Positions 6,604 through 7,914 of a stretch of 7,914 nt of DNA are shown here, piece by piece. The translations under genes were made by a program, and so were the position numbers. The stretch is from Ruminococcus sp. (GTDB lineage: Bacteria > Bacillota > Clostridia > Oscillospirales > Ruminococcaceae). Under the pieces are notes generated by a model. The model was not told the origin of the DNA. It did not search any database and worked only from the letters and a program-made list of their open reading frames with translations. Location: assembly GCA_031262625.1 (NCBI GenBank), contig JAISHJ010000019.1, positions 1-7,914 on the forward strand, given 5' to 3'. The first letter of the stretch is position 1. Each line of letters opens with the position of its first letter.

Positions 6604-6632
6604 ATTATATCACAAAAAATAGAAAAAAGCAA
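6604..6632 (-). promoter_or_regulatory. Promoter for the GtrII-like gene, extended -10
   Basis: On the minus strand TTGCTT (6632-6627) is followed after 17 bp by a perfect TATAAT (6609-6604), preceded by TGA as an extended -10. Transcription would start near 6597, about 27 nt before the ATG. It lies directly after the tuf terminator, whose T-rich tail merges into the -35, so the gene is probably transcribed independently of tuf. Confidence 0.7.
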
Positions 6633-6754
6633 CAAAAAATCCGAAAATAATTCGGATTTTTTAATAAACATTTAGTTAGTTCATGAAATTTAATAGTAAA
6701 ATAAGTTTTAGAGTCTTTCAGAGAGGGTGTTTGAGGGAGGGATGCTTGGGTCAT
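6605..6754 (-). CDS. Possible small ORF of 49 codons after tuf (doubtful)
   Basis: An ATG at 6754-6752 is preceded by a perfect GGAGGAG Shine-Dalgarno (6767-6761) with 6 nt spacing, 26 nt after the tuf stop. The frame stays open for 49 codons to TAA at 6607-6605. It begins MTQASLPQTPSLKDS and ends in a Phe-rich hydrophobic run. I recognise no family. Against it: the second half reads through the tuf terminator hairpin and its T-tract, which gives the Phe-rich end, the stop falls inside the next gene's -10 box, and the ribosome site is buried in a hairpin. It may be a chance frame on a palindromic element, or a leader-like translated 3' extension of tuf. Confidence 0.22.
   Translation of the reverse strand: MTQASLPQTPSLKDSKTYFTIKFHELTKCLLKNPNYFRIFCCFFLFFVI
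6634..6662 (-). terminator. Rho-independent terminator after tuf
   Basis: Perfect 12-bp inverted repeat AAAAAATCCGAA (6634-6645) and TTCGGATTTTTT (6651-6662) with a 5-nt loop. On the minus strand the stem ends in a T-run that continues as TTTTTTGTTGCTTTTTT, as expected for tuf, which stops about 120 nt upstream. The GC core is only four pairs, but the T-tract is strong. The hairpin is symmetric and has six T on the plus strand as well, so it could also stop transcripts coming from mntP. Confidence 0.82.
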
Positions 6755-6768
6755 CAAGCACTCCTCCC
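6735..6768 (-). other. GC-rich hairpin in the tuf 3' region
   Basis: GGGAGG (6735-6740) pairs with CCTCCC (6763-6768) and TGCTTG (6743-6748) with CAAGCA (6755-6760). Between the two blocks is one G-T wobble and one A-C mismatch, and the loop has 6 nt. In the tuf transcript the 5' arm contains GGAGGAG and the loop contains AUG. There is no T-tract after it, and a proper terminator stands about 70 nt further on, so it is not a standard terminator. It could stabilise the tuf 3' end, hide a ribosome site, or be a copy of a dispersed palindromic element. Confidence 0.6.
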
Positions 6769-6780
6769 CCCAACGTACTC

Positions 6781-7914
6781 TTATTCGTTAACCTTAATTA
6801 CAACGCCTGAACCAACGGTTCTGCCGCCTTCACGGATAGCGAAACGAACGCCTTCCTCGATAGCGATAGGTGTGATGAGTTCAACGTCGATTTCGGTGTT
6901 ATCGCCGGGCATACACATTTCCTTACCATCGGGAAGCATGATTATACCGGTAACGTCTGTTGTACGGAAGTAGAACTGAGGTCTGTAGTTACCGAAGAAG
7001 GGAGTATGACGACCGCCTTCATCCTTGGTAAGAACGTAAACCTGACCGCGGAATTTAGTGTGGGGCTTGATAGAGCCGGGTTTACAGAGAACCTGACCTC
7101 TTTCAATCTCGTTCTTAGCAACGCCGCGGAGAAGTGCGCCGATGTTGTCGCCTGCTTCTGCGAAGTCGAGAAGCTTTCTGAACATTTCAAGACCGGTAAC
7201 AACGGTTTTCTTCTTTTCGTCTGTAAGACCGACGATTTCAACTTCTTCGCCGACTTTGATTTGACCGCGCTCAACACGACCTGTAGCAACTGTGCCGCGT
7301 CCTGTAATTGTGAAAACGTCCTCGACAGCCATAAGGAAGGGAAGATCAGCTTTTCTCTCAGGAGTGGGGATATAGTCGTCAACAGCGTCCATGAGTTCCC
7401 AAATGCACTTGTATTCGGGAGCATCAACGTCTTTGGAGTCGCACATGAGTGCTTGGTAAGCAGAGCCCTTGATGATAGGTGTATCATCGCCGGGGAACTC
7501 GAATTTGTCAAGAGTTTCGCGGATATCCATCTCAACGAGTTCGATGAGTTCGTCGTCGTCAACTTGGTCAGTCTTGTTCATGAATACTACGATATAAGGA
7601 ACGCCAACCTGACGAGCGAGGAGAAGGTGCTCTTTTGTTTGAGCCATAGGACCGTCAGTAGCAGCAACAACGAGGATTGCGCCGTCCATCTGAGCAGCAC
7701 CTGTGATCATGTTCTTAACGTAGTCGGCGTGTCCCGGGCAGTCAACGTGAGCGTAGTGACGCTTGTCGGTCTCATACTCAACGTGAGCGGTGTTTATGGT
7801 AATGCCGCGCTCTCTCTCTTCGGGAGCTTTATCGATTTGGTCGTAAGCTTCAAACTTAGCGTAGCCTTTGAGTGCCAAACACTTTGTTATAGCAGCCGTA
7901 AGGGTAGTTTTACC
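6781..7914 (-). CDS. tuf: Translation elongation factor Tu, 5' end outside the window
   Basis: GTPase that delivers aminoacyl-tRNA to the ribosomal A site. The window holds 377 residues and the stop. The frame is open to the edge, where it reads GKTTLTAAIT, the end of the P-loop GHVDHGKTT, so about 20 N-terminal residues are missing. The TTG codon at 7878 is an internal leucine, not a start. Visible features are the switch-1 segment RGITINTAHVEYE, the switch-2 motif DCPGHADYV, G4 as NKTD (commonly NKCD), G5 as GSA, the domain 2 segment ITGRGTVATGRVERG, and a domain 3 ending in GSGVVIKVNE. It is followed by a GC-rich hairpin and an intrinsic terminator. Upstream context, often fusA, lies outside the window. 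The identification is certain. Confidence 0.99.
   Translation of the reverse strand, partial: GKTTLTAAITKCLALKGYAKFEAYDQIDKAPEERERGITINTAHVEYETDKRHYAHVDCPGHADYVKNMITGAAQMDGAILVVAATDGPMAQTKEHLLLARQVGVPYIVVFMNKTDQVDDDELIELVEMDIRETLDKFEFPGDDTPIIKGSAYQALMCDSKDVDAPEYKCIWELMDAVDDYIPTPERKADLPFLMAVEDVFTITGRGTVATGRVERGQIKVGEEVEIVGLTDEKKKTVVTGLEMFRKLLDFAEAGDNIGALLRGVAKNEIERGQVLCKPGSIKPHTKFRGQVYVLTKDEGGRHTPFFGNYRPQFYFRTTDVTGIIMLPDGKEMCMPGDNTEIDVELITPIAIEEGVRFAIREGGRTVGSGVVIKVNE

Noticed and set aside
6683..6973. 96-codon plus-strand frame opposite the tuf 3' end
   Set aside because: It is a shadow of tuf coding sequence and the hairpin region, with no ribosome site and an implausible composition.
7876..7878. 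TTG at 7878 as a tuf start
   Set aside because: The frame remains open to the window edge and reads the conserved P-loop end upstream, so this codon is an internal leucine of a truncated gene.

Overview
The window is an ordinary housekeeping stretch of a bacterial chromosome. It most likely comes from a Gram-positive Clostridia/Ruminococcaceae-like organism of moderate to low GC. The grounds are the EF-Tu sequence style, strong Shine-Dalgarno sites (GGTGA, GAGG, GGAGGAG), good sigma-A type promoters, and the pairing of queA with tgt and of asd with dapA. The lineage is an inference; no rRNA or other decisive marker is present.

Left block (6-2059, minus strand): asd followed by dapA, two consecutive steps of the aspartate pathway towards lysine and diaminopimelate. 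Asd supplies the aspartate semialdehyde that DapA condenses with pyruvate. The 83-bp spacer between them carries what looks like a degenerate second copy of the 3' end of asd. A near-consensus extended -10 promoter lies about 150 bp upstream of asd, which gives an unusually long leader with two inverted repeats.

Middle block (2269-5041, plus strand): queA, tgt and mntP, closely spaced and probably one operon. Tgt puts preQ1 into position 34 of GUN-anticodon tRNAs and QueA then adds the epoxycyclopentane moiety, so these two are consecutive queuosine steps. The third gene encodes an MntP-type Mn2+ exporter that starts at TTG. The best queA promoter lies next to asd and the best asd promoter lies next to queA, so the two face each other and their leader RNAs would be complementary.

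Right block (5038-7914, minus strand): tuf (EF-Tu, cut by the window edge at its N-terminus), a 3' region with a GC-rich hairpin and then an intrinsic terminator, and a GtrII-family membrane glucosyltransferase with its own promoter. The glucosyltransferase gene is visibly more AT-rich than its neighbours and overlaps mntP tail-to-tail by 4 bp, so it may have arrived by transfer. The hairpin after tuf buries a strong Shine-Dalgarno site and exposes an ATG in its loop, followed by a 49-codon reading frame. This is the least explained element in the window.

I found no CRISPR array, tRNA, rRNA, transposase or defence system, and nothing I would call a clearly new multi-gene system. The points worth a second look are regulatory and evolutionary.
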